DNA of 64,000 nt from Aromatoleum toluvorans (GCF_012910905.1 NZ_WTVN01000004.1:1-64000); one strand, 5' to 3'. Positions 1 to 12,100 are shown, counted from the stretch's first letter. Program-made: numbers and translations. Notes: a model not told the origin generated them from the sequence alone.

Positions 1-117
1 TAAGAGACAGGGGGGCGGGGGGAGTCCATGCCCGCCACGTGCAAGAAGTGCGCCGTGCCGCCGGCGCCGCTTCGGCGCTACTGCCGACACGTCGCGTGTG
101 GGACAGGACCACGCATT

Positions 118-133
118 TGTCGGCTTCGCGACA
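118..133 (+). promoter_or_regulatory. NifA upstream activator sequence
   Basis: The sequence TGT-N10-ACA is present exactly (TGTCGGCTTCGCGACA). It lies about 70 bp upstream of the sigma-54 promoter of nifH, a normal distance for a NifA enhancer site. The match to the family consensus is seen directly; NifA binding is inferred. Confidence 0.8.
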
Positions 134-204
134 TGCCTCCACGTGGCCATCGAGATCGCCGGAAAGCCGCGCCAGACGGGCGTTTCCGCCGGATTTGCAG
201 CGCT

Positions 205-220
205 TGGCACAGCCATTGCT
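205..220 (+). promoter_or_regulatory. Sigma-54 (-24/-12) promoter of nifH
   Basis: TGGCAC, five bases, then TTGCT gives the -24/-12 spacing required by RpoN holoenzyme. It lies about 60 bp before the nifH start and downstream of a TGT-N10-ACA enhancer site. Together these indicate NifA- and RpoN-dependent expression under nitrogen limitation and low oxygen. Confidence 0.9.
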
Positions 221-266
221 GAAAGGAGGTCGTGCCGGCCTCGCCGGATGCCAGTTAAACCACTGA

Positions 267-1151
<885 letters not shown>

Positions 1152-1175
1152 GTTAACGCACACTGGAGATCCGAC

Positions 1176-2621
1176 ATGAGTGCGGTAATCGACGACAAGA
1201 CCAGGAACCGGGCCCTCATCAACGAGGTGCTCGCGACCTACCCGGAGAAGGCCGGGAAGAAGCGCGCCAAGCACCTCAACGTGTACGAGGAAGGCAAGCC
1301 CGACTGCGGCGTCAAGTCCAACATCAAGTCCCTGCCCGGCGTGATGACCATCCGCGGCTGCGCCTACGCCGGTTCCAAGGGCGTGGTGTGGGGCCCGATC
1401 AAGGACATGGTGCACGTCTCCCACGGTCCTGTGGGCTGCGGCCAGTACTCCTGGGCCACCCGCCGCAACTACGCCAACGGCACCGCCGGCGTGGATAGCT
1501 TCGCCGCCCTGCAGGTCACCTCCGACTTCCAGGAGAAGGACATCGTCTTCGGCGGCGACAAGAAGCTGGACAAGCTGATCGACGAGATCAAGACCGTCTT
1601 CCCGCTGGCCAAGGGCGTCTCGGTGCAGTCCGAATGTCCCATCGGCCTCATCGGCGACGACATCGAGGCGGTCGCGAAGAAAAAGCACAAGGAGACCGGC
1701 CTTTCCGTGGTCCCGGTGCGCTGCGAGGGCTTCCGCGGCGTGTCCCAGTCCCTGGGCCACCACATCGCCAACGACGCCATCCGCGACTGGGTGTTCGACA
1801 AGGCCGACTACGAGGCGCCTTTCGAGTCCACGTCCTACGACGTGGTGCTGATGGCCGACTACAACATCGGCGGCGACGCCTGGGCCTCGCGCATCCTCCT
1901 CGAGGAGATGGGCCTGCGGGTCATCGGCCAGGGCACTGGCGATGCGACCCTCAAGGAAATCGAGATGATGCCGCGGGCCAAGGTGCTGCTCCTGCACTGC
2001 TACCGCTCGATGAACTACATCGCGCGGCACGTGGAGGAGAAGTACGGCGTGCCCTGGATGGAGTACAACTTCTTCGGCCCGACCAAGATCGCCGAGTCCC
2101 TGCGCAAGATCGCCGCGCTCTTCGACGACACCATCAAGGCCAATGCCGAGAAGGTCATTGCCAAGCACGAGCAGCTGTGCGCCGACGTGATCGCCAAGTA
2201 CAAGCCGCGCCTGGAAGGCAAGAAGGTGATGCTCTACGTCGGCGGCCTGCGCCCGCGGCACGTCATCGGCGCCTACGAGGACCTGGGCATGGATGTGGTC
2301 GGCACCGGCTACGAGTTCGGCCACGGCGACGACTACCAGCGCACCACCGGCTACATCAAGGACGGCACGCTGATCTACGACGACGCCTCCGGCTTCGAGC
2401 TGGAGAAGTTCGCCGAGAAGATCCGCCCCGACCTGATCGGCTCCGGCGTGAAGGAGAAGTACATCTTCCAGAAGATGGGCATTCCCTTCCGCCAGATGCA
2501 CAGCTGGGACTACTCGGGCCCCTACCACGGCTACGACGGCTTCGCGATCTTCGCCCGCGACATGGACATGGCGATCAACAGCCCCGTGTGGTCGCTGACC
2601 AAGGCGCCCTGGAAAAAGTAA
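1176..2621 (+). CDS. nifD: Nitrogenase MoFe protein alpha chain
   Basis: Alpha subunit of the MoFe protein, which carries FeMo-co, the site of N2 reduction. In the 481-residue product the P-cluster ligands are C62, C88 and C154. The FeMo-co ligands are C275 and H442. These numbers coincide with those of the Azotobacter vinelandii protein, which supports the chosen start. It sits between nifH and nifK with short gaps (24 and 11 bp), as expected for a nifHDK transcript. No truncation or missing ligand was seen. Confidence 0.99.
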   Translation: MSAVIDDKTRNRALINEVLATYPEKAGKKRAKHLNVYEEGKPDCGVKSNIKSLPGVMTIRGCAYAGSKGVVWGPIKDMVHVSHGPVGCGQYSWATRRNYANGTAGVDSFAALQVTSDFQEKDIVFGGDKKLDKLIDEIKTVFPLAKGVSVQSECPIGLIGDDIEAVAKKKHKETGLSVVPVRCEGFRGVSQSLGHHIANDAIRDWVFDKADYEAPFESTSYDVVLMADYNIGGDAWASRILLEEMGLRVIGQGTGDATLKEIEMMPRAKVLLLHCYRSMNYIARHVEEKYGVPWMEYNFFGPTKIAESLRKIAALFDDTIKANAEKVIAKHEQLCADVIAKYKPRLEGKKVMLYVGGLRPRHVIGAYEDLGMDVVGTGYEFGHGDDYQRTTGYIKDGTLIYDDASGFELEKFAEKIRPDLIGSGVKEKYIFQKMGIPFRQMHSWDYSGPYHGYDGFAIFARDMDMAINSPVWSLTKAPWKK

Positions 2622-2632
2622 GGAGAAACACC

Positions 2633-4159
2633 ATGGCTCAATCTGCCGAGAAAGTGCTCGATCACAGCGCACTCTTCCAGACGCCCGAGTACAAGGAGCT
2701 GTTCGAGCGCAAGCGCGCCTTCGAACACACCGTGCCGGTCGACGAGGTGAAGAAGACCTGTGACTGGACCAAGACCTGGGAGTACCGGGAGATCAACTTC
2801 TCCCGCGAGGCCCTCACCATCAACCCGGCCAAGGCCTGCCAGCCCCTCGGGGCGGTCATGGCGGCCGCCGGTTTCGAGGGCACGCTGCCCTACGTGCATG
2901 GCTCGCAAGGCTGCGTCGCCTACTTCCGTTCGCACTTCAACCGCCACTTCAAGGAGCCGGTGTCCGCCGTCTCCGATTCGATGACGGAAGACGCGGCGGT
3001 GTTCGGCGGCCTGACCAACATGGTGGACGGCCTGGCCAACGCCTACGCCCTCTACAAGCCGAAGATGATCGCGGTGAGCACCACCTGCATGGCGGAAGTC
3101 ATCGGCGACGACCTGGACGCCTTCATCAAGACCGCCAAGGACAAGGGCTCGATCCCCAAGGACTTCCCGGTTCCCTTCGCCCACACCCCGAGCTTCGTCG
3201 GCAGCCATGTCACCGGCTACGACAACATGCTCAAGGGCTGCCTCACCCACTTCTGGGAGGGCAAGGAGCGCAAGGAATCAACGTCGATCAACATCAACGG
3301 CGGTTTCGACGGCTACTGCGTCGCCAACACCCGTGAGCTGAAGCGCCTGCTGGCGGAGATGGACGTCGAGTACACCGTCCTCTCCGACACCTCGGACGTC
3401 TATGACACGCCGACCAACGGTGAATTCAACATGTTCGCCGGCGGCACCAGGTACGACGACGCGGTGAACGCGCTGCACGCCAAGGGCACCATCTTCATGC
3501 AGGGCATCTCGGCGGCGAAGTCGGCGGAGTACGTGGAGAAGGTCGGCCAGAAGGCCGTCAGCCTCCACTGCCCGATCGGCGTGGCCGGCACCGATGCCTT
3601 CCTGATGGCGGTCTCCGAGCTCACCGGCAAGCCGATCCCGGCCAGCCTGGAGCTGGAGCGCGGCCGCCTGGTGGACGCCATCGCCGACTCGCAGGCCTAC
3701 CTCCACGGCAAGAAGTTCGCGCTCTTCGGCGATCCCGACATGCTGCTGGGCCTCACCGGCTTCCTGCTGGAGCTCGGCGCCGAGCCGGTGCACATCGTGT
3801 GCACCAACTCCACCAAGGACTTCGTCGAGAAGATGGAGAAGCTCCTCGCCGCCAGCCCCTTCGGGCAGGGCGCCAAGCTGTGGCCGGGCAAGGACCTGTG
3901 GCACATGCGCTCGCTGCTCGCCACCGAGCCGGTGGACTTCCTCATCGGCAGCTCCCACGGCAAGTATCTGGAGCGCGACATCGGCACGCCGCTGATCCGC
4001 ATCGGCTTCCCGATCTTCGACCGCCACCACCACCACCGCTTCCCCATCTGGGGCTACCAGGGCGGCCTCAACGTCCTGGTGAAGATCCTCGACAAGATCT
4101 TCGACACCCTGGACGCGAGCACGGTGGAAGGCTCGCCGAGCTTCGACCTGGTGCGCTGA
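2633..4159 (+). CDS. nifK: Nitrogenase MoFe protein beta chain
   Basis: Beta subunit of the MoFe protein, sharing the P-cluster with NifD. The start chosen is the ATG at 2633, behind an AGGAG ribosome site 11 bp after the nifD stop. The open frame extends further upstream inside nifD, but that part is not NifK. The product is 508 residues, with P-cluster cysteines at C69, C94 and C152 and the conserved C-terminal region ending in a hydrophobic-charged tail. A strong inverted repeat lies directly after the stop. Confidence 0.98.
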   Translation: MAQSAEKVLDHSALFQTPEYKELFERKRAFEHTVPVDEVKKTCDWTKTWEYREINFSREALTINPAKACQPLGAVMAAAGFEGTLPYVHGSQGCVAYFRSHFNRHFKEPVSAVSDSMTEDAAVFGGLTNMVDGLANAYALYKPKMIAVSTTCMAEVIGDDLDAFIKTAKDKGSIPKDFPVPFAHTPSFVGSHVTGYDNMLKGCLTHFWEGKERKESTSININGGFDGYCVANTRELKRLLAEMDVEYTVLSDTSDVYDTPTNGEFNMFAGGTRYDDAVNALHAKGTIFMQGISAAKSAEYVEKVGQKAVSLHCPIGVAGTDAFLMAVSELTGKPIPASLELERGRLVDAIADSQAYLHGKKFALFGDPDMLLGLTGFLLELGAEPVHIVCTNSTKDFVEKMEKLLAASPFGQGAKLWPGKDLWHMRSLLATEPVDFLIGSSHGKYLERDIGTPLIRIGFPIFDRHHHHRFPIWGYQGGLNVLVKILDKIFDTLDASTVEGSPSFDLVR

Positions 4160-4164
4160 CCGGC

Positions 4165-4200
4165 ACCGGCGGGCAGCCACAGCGGTAGCTGCCCGCCGGT
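4165..4200 (+). terminator. Stem-loop between nifK and nifE (attenuator or mRNA-stability hairpin)
   Basis: A perfect 13-bp inverted repeat (ACCGGCGGGCAGC and its complement) encloses a 10-base loop, beginning 5 bp after the nifK stop. No T-run follows, so it is unlikely to be a full intrinsic terminator. It may protect nifHDK mRNA or reduce read-through into nifEN. The repeat is seen directly; the role is inferred. Confidence 0.65.
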
Positions 4201-4228
4201 GGATTCGCAGGACCGAGGAGAGAACATC

Positions 4229-5668
4229 ATGAGCGCCCTCAAACAGAGAATCGACAGCCTGCTGATCGAACCGGGATGCGCCACCAACCAGGCCAAGAAC
4301 GACAAGGCGCGCAAGGCCGGCTGCAAGAAGCCCTTGACCCCCGGCGCCGCCGCCGGCGGCTGCGCCTTCGACGGCGCCAAGATCGCCCTGCAGCCGATCG
4401 TCGACGTCGCCCACCTGGTGCATGGCCCCATCGCCTGCGAAGGCAATTCCTGGGATTCGCGCCACGTGTACTCCTCCGGCGCCCAGACCTACCGCACCGG
4501 CTTCACCACCGACATGGGCGAGTTCGACGTGGTCTATGGCGGGGAGAAGCGCCTCTACCGGGCGATCAAGGAGATCGCCGAGACGGTCAAGCCGCCCGCC
4601 ATCTTCGTCTACCAGACCTGCCTGCCGGCGATGATCGGCGACGACATCGACGCCGTTTGCCAAGCCGCCAGCACCAGGTTCGGCCTGCCGGTGATCCCGG
4701 TGAACGCCCCCGGCTTCGCCGGCAGCAAGAACCTCGGCAACAAGCTCGGCGGCGAGGCGCTCCTCGACCACGTGGTGGGTACGATGGAGCCCGAATTCAC
4801 CACGGACTGCGACATCAACCTCATCGGCGAGTACAACGTCGTCGGCGAGCTGTGGCAGGTCAAACCCCTCTTCGACGCCCTTGGCATCCGCGTCCTCGCG
4901 AGCTTCTGCGGCGACGCGCGCTACCGCGACATCGCCGGTGCCCACCGCGCGAAGGCGGCGATCATGCTGTGCTCGCAGGCCCTGATCAACATCGCCCGCA
5001 AGATGGACGAGCGCTACGGCATCCCCTTCTTCGAGGGCAGCTTCTACGGCATCGCCGACATGTCCGACTGCCTGCGCAGGATCAGCGCGCTGCTGGTGGA
5101 GCAGGGCGCTCCCGCCGACCTGCCGGCCCGCGCCGAGGCGCTCATCGCCCGCGAGGAAGCCCGCGCCTGGGCTCGCCTCGAATCCTACAAGGCACGCCTC
5201 AAGGGCAAGCGGGTGCTCCTCTTCACCGGCGGCGTGAAGTCCTGGAGCGTGGTCTCCGCGCTGCGGGAAGTGGGCATGGAGATCGTCGGCACCTCGATGC
5301 GCAAATCCACCGCCCACGACCGGGAGAAGGTGGTGGAGATCATGGGCACCGACGCCCACATGTTCGACGAGCTGCCGCCCCGCGAGATGTACCGCATGCT
5401 CAAGGAGTCGAAGGCCGACGTCATGCTCTCCGGCGGCCGCTCGCAGTTCGTGGCGCTGAAGGCCAAGACCCCCTGGGTGGAAATCAACCAGGAGCGCCAC
5501 CACGCCTACGCCGGCTACGACGGCATCGTCAATCTCGTCGCGGAGATCGACAAGGCCCTTCACAACCCCATCTGGGCCCAGGTGAAGACGCCGGCCCCGT
5601 GGGACCTTCAGGAAGGCGCGGACGAGGGCGAGAGCGCGTTCGCGGACCAGGAGTTGCGTCATGGCTGA
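4229..5668 (+). CDS. nifE: Nitrogenase FeMo-cofactor scaffold protein NifE
   Basis: NifE forms the NifEN scaffold on which the precursor cluster from NifB is matured to FeMo-co. The start at 4229 (MSALKQ) is preceded by GAGGAG and gives 479 residues. Cysteines at C45, C70 and C131 match the P-cluster-like [4Fe-4S] ligands of the family (EGN and YQTC contexts). NifD-like fold segments such as GGVKSW and the C-terminal AGYDG are present. The stop overlaps the nifN start by 8 bp, indicating translational coupling and equal stoichiometry. Confidence 0.98.
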   Translation: MSALKQRIDSLLIEPGCATNQAKNDKARKAGCKKPLTPGAAAGGCAFDGAKIALQPIVDVAHLVHGPIACEGNSWDSRHVYSSGAQTYRTGFTTDMGEFDVVYGGEKRLYRAIKEIAETVKPPAIFVYQTCLPAMIGDDIDAVCQAASTRFGLPVIPVNAPGFAGSKNLGNKLGGEALLDHVVGTMEPEFTTDCDINLIGEYNVVGELWQVKPLFDALGIRVLASFCGDARYRDIAGAHRAKAAIMLCSQALINIARKMDERYGIPFFEGSFYGIADMSDCLRRISALLVEQGAPADLPARAEALIAREEARAWARLESYKARLKGKRVLLFTGGVKSWSVVSALREVGMEIVGTSMRKSTAHDREKVVEIMGTDAHMFDELPPREMYRMLKESKADVMLSGGRSQFVALKAKTPWVEINQERHHAYAGYDGIVNLVAEIDKALHNPIWAQVKTPAPWDLQEGADEGESAFADQELRHG

Positions 5669-7061
5669 GATCCTCGCCGGCCGCAAGGCCTGCACCGTCA
5701 ATCCCCTGAAGATGAGCGCCCCCATCGGCGCCGCGCTGGCCTTCCTCGGCATGGACCGCTGCCTGCCCCTGCTGCACGGCTCGCAGGGCTGCACCGCCTT
5801 CGGCCTGGTGCTCTTCGTGCGCCACTTCCGGGAAACCATTCCCCTGCAGACCACCGCCATGAGCGAGGTGACCACCATCCTCGGCGGCCAGGAGAACATC
5901 GAGCAGGCCTTGGTGAACATCCACAAGCGGGCCAACCCGGCCCTGATCGGCCTGTGCTCCACCGGCATCACCGAGGCCAAGGGCGACGACGTGGCCGGCT
6001 TCCTCACCGACATCCGCGCCCGCCATCCCGAGCTCGCCGGCATGGAAGTGGTCTTCACCCCCACCCCCGATTTCGTCGGCGGCTTCCAGGAGGGCTGGGG
6101 CAAGGCGGTGGAGTGCATGGTGACGAGCCTGGTGCGGCCGTCCAAGGCGCGCACCCCCTGGCAGGTGAACATCCTCGCCCCCTGCCACCTTACCCCCGGC
6201 GACCTCGAGGAGCTGCGGGAGATCGTCGAGGCCTTCGGCCTCTACCCGGTGATCCTCCCCGACCTCTCCGGCTCCCTCGACGGCCACATTCCCGAGACCT
6301 TCCTGCCCCACACCCTCGGCGGCACCACGGTCGAGGACGTGCGCAGGATGGGCGAGGCGGCGCTGACCATCGCCGTCGGCGAGCAGATGCGCCCCGCGGC
6401 GGCCGCCCTGGAGCGCATCGCCGGCGTCCCCTTCCGGCTCTTCGACCGGCTCACCGGGCTGGCCGCCAGCGACGCCCTGATCGGCCTGCTGGCCGAGGTC
6501 TCGGGCAACGAGGTGCCGGCGAAATACAAGCGCCAGCGCAGCCAGCTGCTGGATGCCATGCTCGACGGCCACTTCTACTTCGGCGGCAAGCGCATCGCCG
6601 TCGCCGGCGAGGCCGACCTCCTGCACACCCTGGTCTCGTTCTTCACCGAGATGGGCGCCGAGGTGCCGGTGGCGGTGGCGCCCACCGAGACGCCGATCCT
6701 GCCGCAGCTGCCCTGCGCCACCGTGCGCATCGGCGATCTCGACGACTTCGAGCGCGCCGCCGCCGCGGTGGAGGAGGGCTGCGACCTGCTGGTCACCCAC
6801 TCCCACGGCCGCCAGGCCGCCCAGCGTCTGGACCTGCCCCTCTACCGCGCCGGCATTCCCAGCTTCGACCGCCTGGGCGCTGCTCACCAGGTGTCGGTCG
6901 GCTACCGCGGCACCCGCAATCTCATCTTCGAGGTGGCCAATGTCTTCATCGCCCGGCTCAACGAACACGAACGGCACGCCAACCCCGCCGACTTCCTCCC
7001 CGCCGGACGCGGGGCAGCGCCCGGCGCGGCCGTGGAGCCGTCGGCTGTCACTCGTCACTGA
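5661..7061 (+). CDS. nifN: Nitrogenase FeMo-cofactor scaffold protein NifN
   Basis: Partner of NifE in the FeMo-co assembly scaffold and a NifK paralogue. The 466-residue product has the NifK-like N-terminal motif HGSQGC with the conserved cysteine at C44. It also has the C-terminal GIPSFDRLG and GYRGTRNL segments typical of NifN. The ATG overlaps the end of nifE. The last 30 residues are alanine/proline-rich and look unstructured. nifX follows after 31 bp. Confidence 0.97.
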   Translation: MAEILAGRKACTVNPLKMSAPIGAALAFLGMDRCLPLLHGSQGCTAFGLVLFVRHFRETIPLQTTAMSEVTTILGGQENIEQALVNIHKRANPALIGLCSTGITEAKGDDVAGFLTDIRARHPELAGMEVVFTPTPDFVGGFQEGWGKAVECMVTSLVRPSKARTPWQVNILAPCHLTPGDLEELREIVEAFGLYPVILPDLSGSLDGHIPETFLPHTLGGTTVEDVRRMGEAALTIAVGEQMRPAAAALERIAGVPFRLFDRLTGLAASDALIGLLAEVSGNEVPAKYKRQRSQLLDAMLDGHFYFGGKRIAVAGEADLLHTLVSFFTEMGAEVPVAVAPTETPILPQLPCATVRIGDLDDFERAAAAVEEGCDLLVTHSHGRQAAQRLDLPLYRAGIPSFDRLGAAHQVSVGYRGTRNLIFEVANVFIARLNEHERHANPADFLPAGRGAAPGAAVEPSAVTRH

Positions 7062-7092
7062 ATTCCCAAACGATCCCCGAGGAGCGCCCCGT

Positions 7093-7503
7093 ATGAAAGT
7101 CGCGTTTGCCACCGAAAACATGCTCGAGGTGGATGCCCACTTCGGCTGGGCGAGGAAGATCGCCATCTACGAGGTCCAGCCGGAGGTCAGCCGGCTGGTG
7201 GGGCTTGCCGAGTTCGCCGGCGACCTCGCCGAGGACGGCAGCGAGGACAAGCTGTTGCCCAAGCTGGAGGCCATCAAGGACTGCGCCATCGTCTATGTCG
7301 CCGCCATCGGCGGGTCGGCGGCGGCCAAGGTGGTGAACCTGCGGGTGCACCCGGTGAAGGTGCCTACCCCGCAGCCCATCGCCGAGATCATCGAGCGCCT
7401 GCAGGAGGTCCTCAAGGGCACGCCGCCCCCTTGGCTGCGCAAGGCCCTGCTCAAGGGCCAGGAACGCTCCTTCGATTTCGCCGAGGAAGAAAACCATGCC
7501 TGA
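7093..7503 (+). CDS. nifX: FeMo-co biosynthesis carrier protein NifX
   Basis: NifX binds NifB-co or the VK-cluster and shuttles it to NifEN; it is a small NifX/NifY/NafY-type domain. The product is 136 residues, beginning [10 protein letters not shown]. It carries the family features VDAHFGWA near the N-terminus and an [13 protein letters not shown]-like glycine stretch in the middle. The 3' end overlaps the next gene by 8 bp. The order nifE-nifN-nifX is common in proteobacteria. Confidence 0.95.
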   Translation: MKVAFATENMLEVDAHFGWARKIAIYEVQPEVSRLVGLAEFAGDLAEDGSEDKLLPKLEAIKDCAIVYVAAIGGSAAAKVVNLRVHPVKVPTPQPIAEIIERLQEVLKGTPPPWLRKALLKGQERSFDFAEEENHA

Positions 7504-7993
7504 GACGCCCATGACCACCGCGCCGGCAGACGCGGCCGCCGCAGACTTTGCGACGCTCGTCTCCGCCTCGCCCTTCCTCGCCGAGCTCGTCAAGCAGCTG
7601 CGCGCCCAGGATCCCTATGGCCACTGGGACAGGAAGTCCGACGCCGAGGTGCTCGCCCCCTACGTCGTGGACAAGGCGGCGCGCAAGCTCATCTCCATCA
7701 TCGACGACCCCGACCCGTCCGTCCTCTGGCGGCTCGACCTCTTCTACGCCGCGGCCGGCCTCGCCATCGAGCGCCAGTGCGGGCTGATCGCCGCGCCGAT
7801 GATCAAGATCAACCATGAGGGTTTCGGCCGCGCGATCCTGTCCAGCGGCCGCCTGATCGTCTATTCGAAGTATCACCGTGACATCCACCGCTTCGGCTTC
7901 GACAGCCTGGCGGCCCTCGCCGAAGCGGGCGACGGCATCGTCCGCGAGGCCGTGGCGATGATCGCCCGCTTCCCCGAGATCGCCAATTTCTGA
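7496..7993 (+). CDS. NifX-associated nitrogen fixation protein (DUF269 family)
   Basis: A 165-residue protein of the DUF269 family, nearly always encoded next to nifX in diazotrophs; its biochemical role is not established. Typical family stretches are the [16 protein letters not shown] start, the central [14 protein letters not shown] segment and a [10 protein letters not shown] motif. It overlaps nifX by 8 bp and is 13 bp before the next small nif gene, so it is part of the operon. The start could be the second ATG (at 7511), since the first lies inside nifX. Confidence 0.9.
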   Translation: MPETPMTTAPADAAAADFATLVSASPFLAELVKQLRAQDPYGHWDRKSDAEVLAPYVVDKAARKLISIIDDPDPSVLWRLDLFYAAAGLAIERQCGLIAAPMIKINHEGFGRAILSSGRLIVYSKYHRDIHRFGFDSLAALAEAGDGIVREAVAMIARFPEIANF

Positions 7994-8006
7994 TCGAGGT
8001 ACGTCC

Positions 8007-8198
8007 ATGAACGCCGACGAACTCAAGGCCCTGGTCAGGAAGCTCAACGCCCAGGCCACGCAAAGCAAGATGGACCTCCACGACCTGTCGGAGGAACTGC
8101 CCACAGGCTGGGAGCGCATCCCCGAGCAGGCGCAGCAGACCTTCGACGCCTACGCCCGGCTGGCCGAAGCACGCCGCCGGCTGGCGGCCCTCGGCTGA
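8007..8198 (+). CDS. Small nif-associated helical protein (DUF683 / CCE_0567 family)
   Basis: A 63-residue, all-helical, charged protein of the DUF683 family, which typically follows the DUF269 gene in nif operons. Members are small antiparallel helical dimers reported to bind metal in some cyanobacteria. The sequence reads as two amphipathic helices separated by the conserved ELPTGWE turn. A GAGGT ribosome site precedes the ATG. The gene order DUF269-DUF683-fdxB is a standard diazotroph arrangement. Confidence 0.85.
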   Translation: MNADELKALVRKLNAQATQSKMDLHDLSEELPTGWERIPEQAQQTFDAYARLAEARRRLAALG

Positions 8199-8238
8199 GG
8201 CGCGACACCCCGCCGCCGCCTTTACCACGGAGTTTTCC

Positions 8239-8538
8239 ATGAGCCACTACACCGTCAAATTGCCTTCCGGCGTCATCTGGACGCCCCGATTCATCGCCGC
8301 CATCAACCAGGAGAAATGCATCGGCTGCGGCCGCTGCTTCAAGACCTGCGCCCGGGAGGTGCTGCAACTCATGGCCATGGACGATGATGGCGAACTGGTG
8401 GCCATCGACGCCGACGACGACGAGGAATACGAGAAGAAGGTGATGAGCATCGCGCAGCCGGAAAACTGCGTCGGTTGCGAATCCTGCAACAACAACTGCG
8501 CGCGGCGCTGCATCAGTTACGCGCCCGCGGCGGCCTGA
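8239..8538 (+). CDS. fdxB: Ferredoxin III, nif-specific, 2[4Fe-4S]
   Basis: A low-potential electron carrier proposed to serve nitrogenase or cofactor assembly. The 99-residue product has two cysteine clusters, [11 protein letters not shown] and [11 protein letters not shown]. They are separated by an acidic insert rich in Asp and Glu, as in FdxB proteins. A GGAG ribosome site lies just upstream, and nifQ begins 2 bp after the stop. Confidence 0.93.
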   Translation: MSHYTVKLPSGVIWTPRFIAAINQEKCIGCGRCFKTCAREVLQLMAMDDDGELVAIDADDDEEYEKKVMSIAQPENCVGCESCNNNCARRCISYAPAAA

Positions 8539-8540
8539 TC

Positions 8541-8969
8541 ATGATGCCCGCCGACTATCTGGCGCTGATCTCGCCCCGCTGGAAAGACGGCGGCGAACTG
8601 CAGGTGGCCGGCGAGCGCCACGAGGAGTACGCCGACCTGCGGGAACTCCTGCTGAACGCCAGTGCTGCCGAAGATCCCGACGTAGTCGCCCTGGCCGAAG
8701 CCGTGGCCCGCGCCTGCATGGGCGACGACCACCTCTGGCACGATCTCGGCCTGCCCTCGCGAACGGTGCTCTCCGAACTGCTGCACGTTCACTTCCCGCA
8801 TCTTGCCGCGCGTAACGCGAACCACATGCGCTGGAAGAAGTTTTTCTATCGGGAGCTCTGCGCCCAGGTCGGCATCCGCGCCTGCCGCGCCCCGTCCTGC
8901 GGCGTCTGCGCCCACTATGGCGAGTGCTTCGACAGCGAGGAGCTGCCCCTGCGGCAACTGGCGGGCTAG
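8541..8969 (+). CDS. nifQ: NifQ, molybdenum donor for FeMo-co synthesis
   Basis: NifQ is an Fe-S protein that supplies molybdenum to the NifEN/NifH complex. The C-terminal signature C-x4-C-x2-C-x5-C is present (CRAPSCGVCAHYGEC), preceded by the conserved RWKKFFYREL. The start at 8541 gives 142 residues, shorter than many NifQ proteins, and has no clear ribosome site. It probably relies on coupling with fdxB, whose stop lies 2 bp upstream. The frame stays open into fdxB, so a slightly longer product cannot be excluded. It is the last gene of the nif block. Confidence 0.9.
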   Translation: MMPADYLALISPRWKDGGELQVAGERHEEYADLRELLLNASAAEDPDVVALAEAVARACMGDDHLWHDLGLPSRTVLSELLHVHFPHLAARNANHMRWKKFFYRELCAQVGIRACRAPSCGVCAHYGECFDSEELPLRQLAG

Positions 8970-9126
8970 TCCGGCCGCTACCGGCGGTGTCGCATGCCGA
9001 TACCCCCACGGAAATTCGTACCCGGATTGATTTCTCGGGCATCATCGTCTCCATTGTCATAGGAACCTGATCCGCGCGCCCCGTCACACGGGTTTTCCGC
9101 GGGCAGGATCGGCGGAGACCCGAGCG

Positions 9127-12100
9127 ATGAAGACCCACGGAATCGTTGCCCTGATGGCGGGTTTGCTGGCCTGCATTTCCCCGGCACATGCCGGGAGCGG
9201 CAGGATGAGCGCGGAGGAAGTCCCGGCGCCGCTGCGTCCGTGGGTCGATTGGGCGCGCCACAACCCGCCCGCGCCGGAGTGCCCGCGCACGGCGGGCGAG
9301 CCGGCTCCCGTGCAATGCATCTGGCCGGCGGGCATCGAGATGCAGCTCTCCGGCCGGCAGGGCTCCTTCACGATGATGGTCGATGCCTTCGCCGACGGCA
9401 CGGTGGAGCTGCCCGGGGACGTCGAAACCTGGCCGCGCGACGTGCGCGTGGACGGCGAACCGGTGGCGGTCGTGCCGGCGGACGGGCGGCCGTCGTTGCG
9501 GGTGGGGCAGGGGCGCCACGTGCTCGCCGGGCGCTTCGACTGGCAGCAGCTGCCGATGAGCCTGCAACTGCCGCGGCAGGTCGCGAAGGTGTCGGTGACG
9601 ATCGACGGCGAGCGGTTCGCCGGCCAGCCCGATGCATCGGGCCAGCTCTGGCTGCGCGCCTCGCCGGAGAAGGAGGGGGCAGTGGATTCCCTGTCCATGC
9701 GCGTGTTCCGGCAATTCACCGACGACGTGCCGATGGTCTCGACGGTGCGCTACGAATTCTCGATCTCGGGCCGACAGCGGGAGGTACGCGTCCCCCATGC
9801 GGTGCTGGAGGGCTTCGTTCCGCTGGCGGTCGAGGGCGGGCTGCCGGCCCGCATCGACGCCGACGGCAGCCTGAAGGTGCAGGCGCGTGCCGGCTCGTGG
9901 GTGCTCAATGTGAGCTCGCGCAGGATGAGCGCCGCGAGCGAACTCCGGTTGCCTGCCGGCGCGGGCGAGCAGGAGGTGTGGTCCTTTGCGCCGCGCAACG
10001 AGGTGCGCGTCGTGAACCTGGAGGGGCCGCCGGCGGTCGATCCGAAGTCGGTGGGAGTGCCGGCGGAATGGGCCGGCCTTCCGACCTTCGTGCTGCAGCC
10101 GGGCGCGGCCCTGCGGATCGCCCAGGTGCAGCGGGGCGATGCGGGCGGGGCGGCCGATCGCCTGAAGATCCGGCGCACGCTGTGGCTCGACTTCGACGGC
10201 GGCGGCTTTTCCGTGCAGGACAGGATCGACGGGACGATCGGCCGAAGCTGGCGGCTCGACCTGCCGGAGCAGTTCGCGCTGGGGCGGGTGTCGGTCAATA
10301 ACGTCGATCTGCCGGTGACGCGCAGCGCGGCCGGCCGCGGTGTGGAACTGCGCCAGGCGTCGGTCGCGCTCGAGGCCGACAGCCGCATCGACTCGTCGGC
10401 GCGCGAGATCCCCGCAAGCGGCTGGACCGCGCCGCTGAGCGGCTGGACGGCCGAGCTCAACCTGCCGCCCGGGTGGCGCCTGATCCACGCCTCGGGTGCG
10501 GATTCGGTGCAGGGCGAGTGGCTGACGTCGTGGACGCTGTGGGACATCTTCGGCGTGCTGCTGATCGCGGCCGTGACTTTCCGCGTCGTCGGTCCGGTGG
10601 CGGCCCTGATCCTGCTCGCGGGCCTCGTGCTGACGTGGCACACCGCGGGCGCGCCGAAATTCCTGTGGCTGGCGCTGGTGCTGTTCCGGGCGATCGCGGC
10701 CGCGGTCCCGGCGAGCGCCAGGCTGCGCGGCTGGGCGACGCGCGGCGCGCTGGTCAGCGGCATCCTGATCGCCATCATGCTCGTTCCCTTCGCCGTCGAT
10801 CAGATCCGGCAGGCCATGTACCCGGCCCTCGGGATGAGTTATTCGCAGGCCACCGCGGGAAAGGGCCGGGCCGTGCCGGCTCCCGCACCGGCGGCGCCGC
10901 CCGTTGCGCAGGAAGCGCAGGGTCGCGCGGAGCGCACGTTGCGCGACGAAGCCGCCTCGGTGGCGCGGGAAAGTGCGGCACGGCCCGCGGCGAGCAGGCC
11001 CGATCCGAGCCTGAAAGTGCAGACCGGCCCCGGCATTCCCAGCTGGCGCTGGACGGCGATCCAGCTCGCGTCACAGGGGCCGATCGCCAGTGGACAGACG
11101 CTGTCGCTGACCCTGCTGTCCCCCGCGGCCGCGGCGCTGTGGTCGGTGCTCTCCGTGCTGCTGCTGGGGCTGGCGCTGTGGCGCTGCTGGGAGTTCGACC
11201 GGGCGGCGATGATGCGCAGGCTGCGCGGAGCGCTGAGTTCCGCGGCGGTGCTGGGCGTCGTCGCGGCGGTCGGCTTGGGCACGGCGATGCCGGACGCCCG
11301 TGCGCAATCCGCGTTCCCGTCGGAAGAACTCCTCGGGGAACTGCGTGCGCGGCTCCTCGCTTCCGAGCCCGCGCCGGCCTGCACGCCGGTCTGCGCGGAC
11401 CTCGCCGACCTGCGAATCGAAGCCGCCGGCAACACCATCACGCTCCGGCTCGAAGTCCACGCGCAGGCGCGGACCGTCGTGCCGCTGCCCAGCCCCGGAG
11501 CGAACATCCGGCCCTCGTCCGTGCTCGCGGGCGGGCAGGCGCCGGCGCTGCTGCGCGACGACAAGGGGCTGATCTGGGCAGGCGTGCGCCCCGGCATCAC
11601 CACCATCGAGATCGTCATCCCGGCCTATCAGGACGACGTGCCCGTCCATCTGCCGCTGACGCCGCGGCGGGTGAGCACGCAGCTCTCGCGCTGGAGCCTG
11701 TCCGGCATGGATGCGCGGGGCCTGGCGACGGAAACGCTGACGCTCTCGCGGCTGCGCGAGGTGCAGGCGAAGGCGGACAAGGAGTTTTCGGGCGGCGCCG
11801 ACCTGCCGCCGTTTGCCGAAGTCGAGCGGCACGTCATGTTCGACCAGACCTGGACCGTCCGCACCCTCGTGCGGCGCCAAGGTCCGAGCGCGCTGCAGAC
11901 CAGCGTGCGGATCCCGCTGCTGGCCGGCGAAGCGGTCACCGATCCGGGCATCAAGGTCGAGGACGGCGAAGCGGTCGTCGATCTCGCCCCCGGCGCCTCG
12001 CGCAGCTTCGACAGCGTCCTCGAACCGGCCGAGAAATTGCGCCTGCCGACCTCGACCCACCCCGGCCAGATCGAACGCTGGACCGTGTCGGCGACGCCGT

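Noticed and set aside
3278-6172. 964-codon minus-strand open frame opposite nifK/nifE/nifN
   Set aside because: Same reason: a GC-driven shadow with a biased composition, fully covered by well-recognised genes on the other strand.
8475-8540. Longer NifQ start inside fdxB
   Set aside because: The extra residues overlap the cysteine region of fdxB in another frame and are not NifQ-like; the ATG at 8541 is preferred although its ribosome site is weak.
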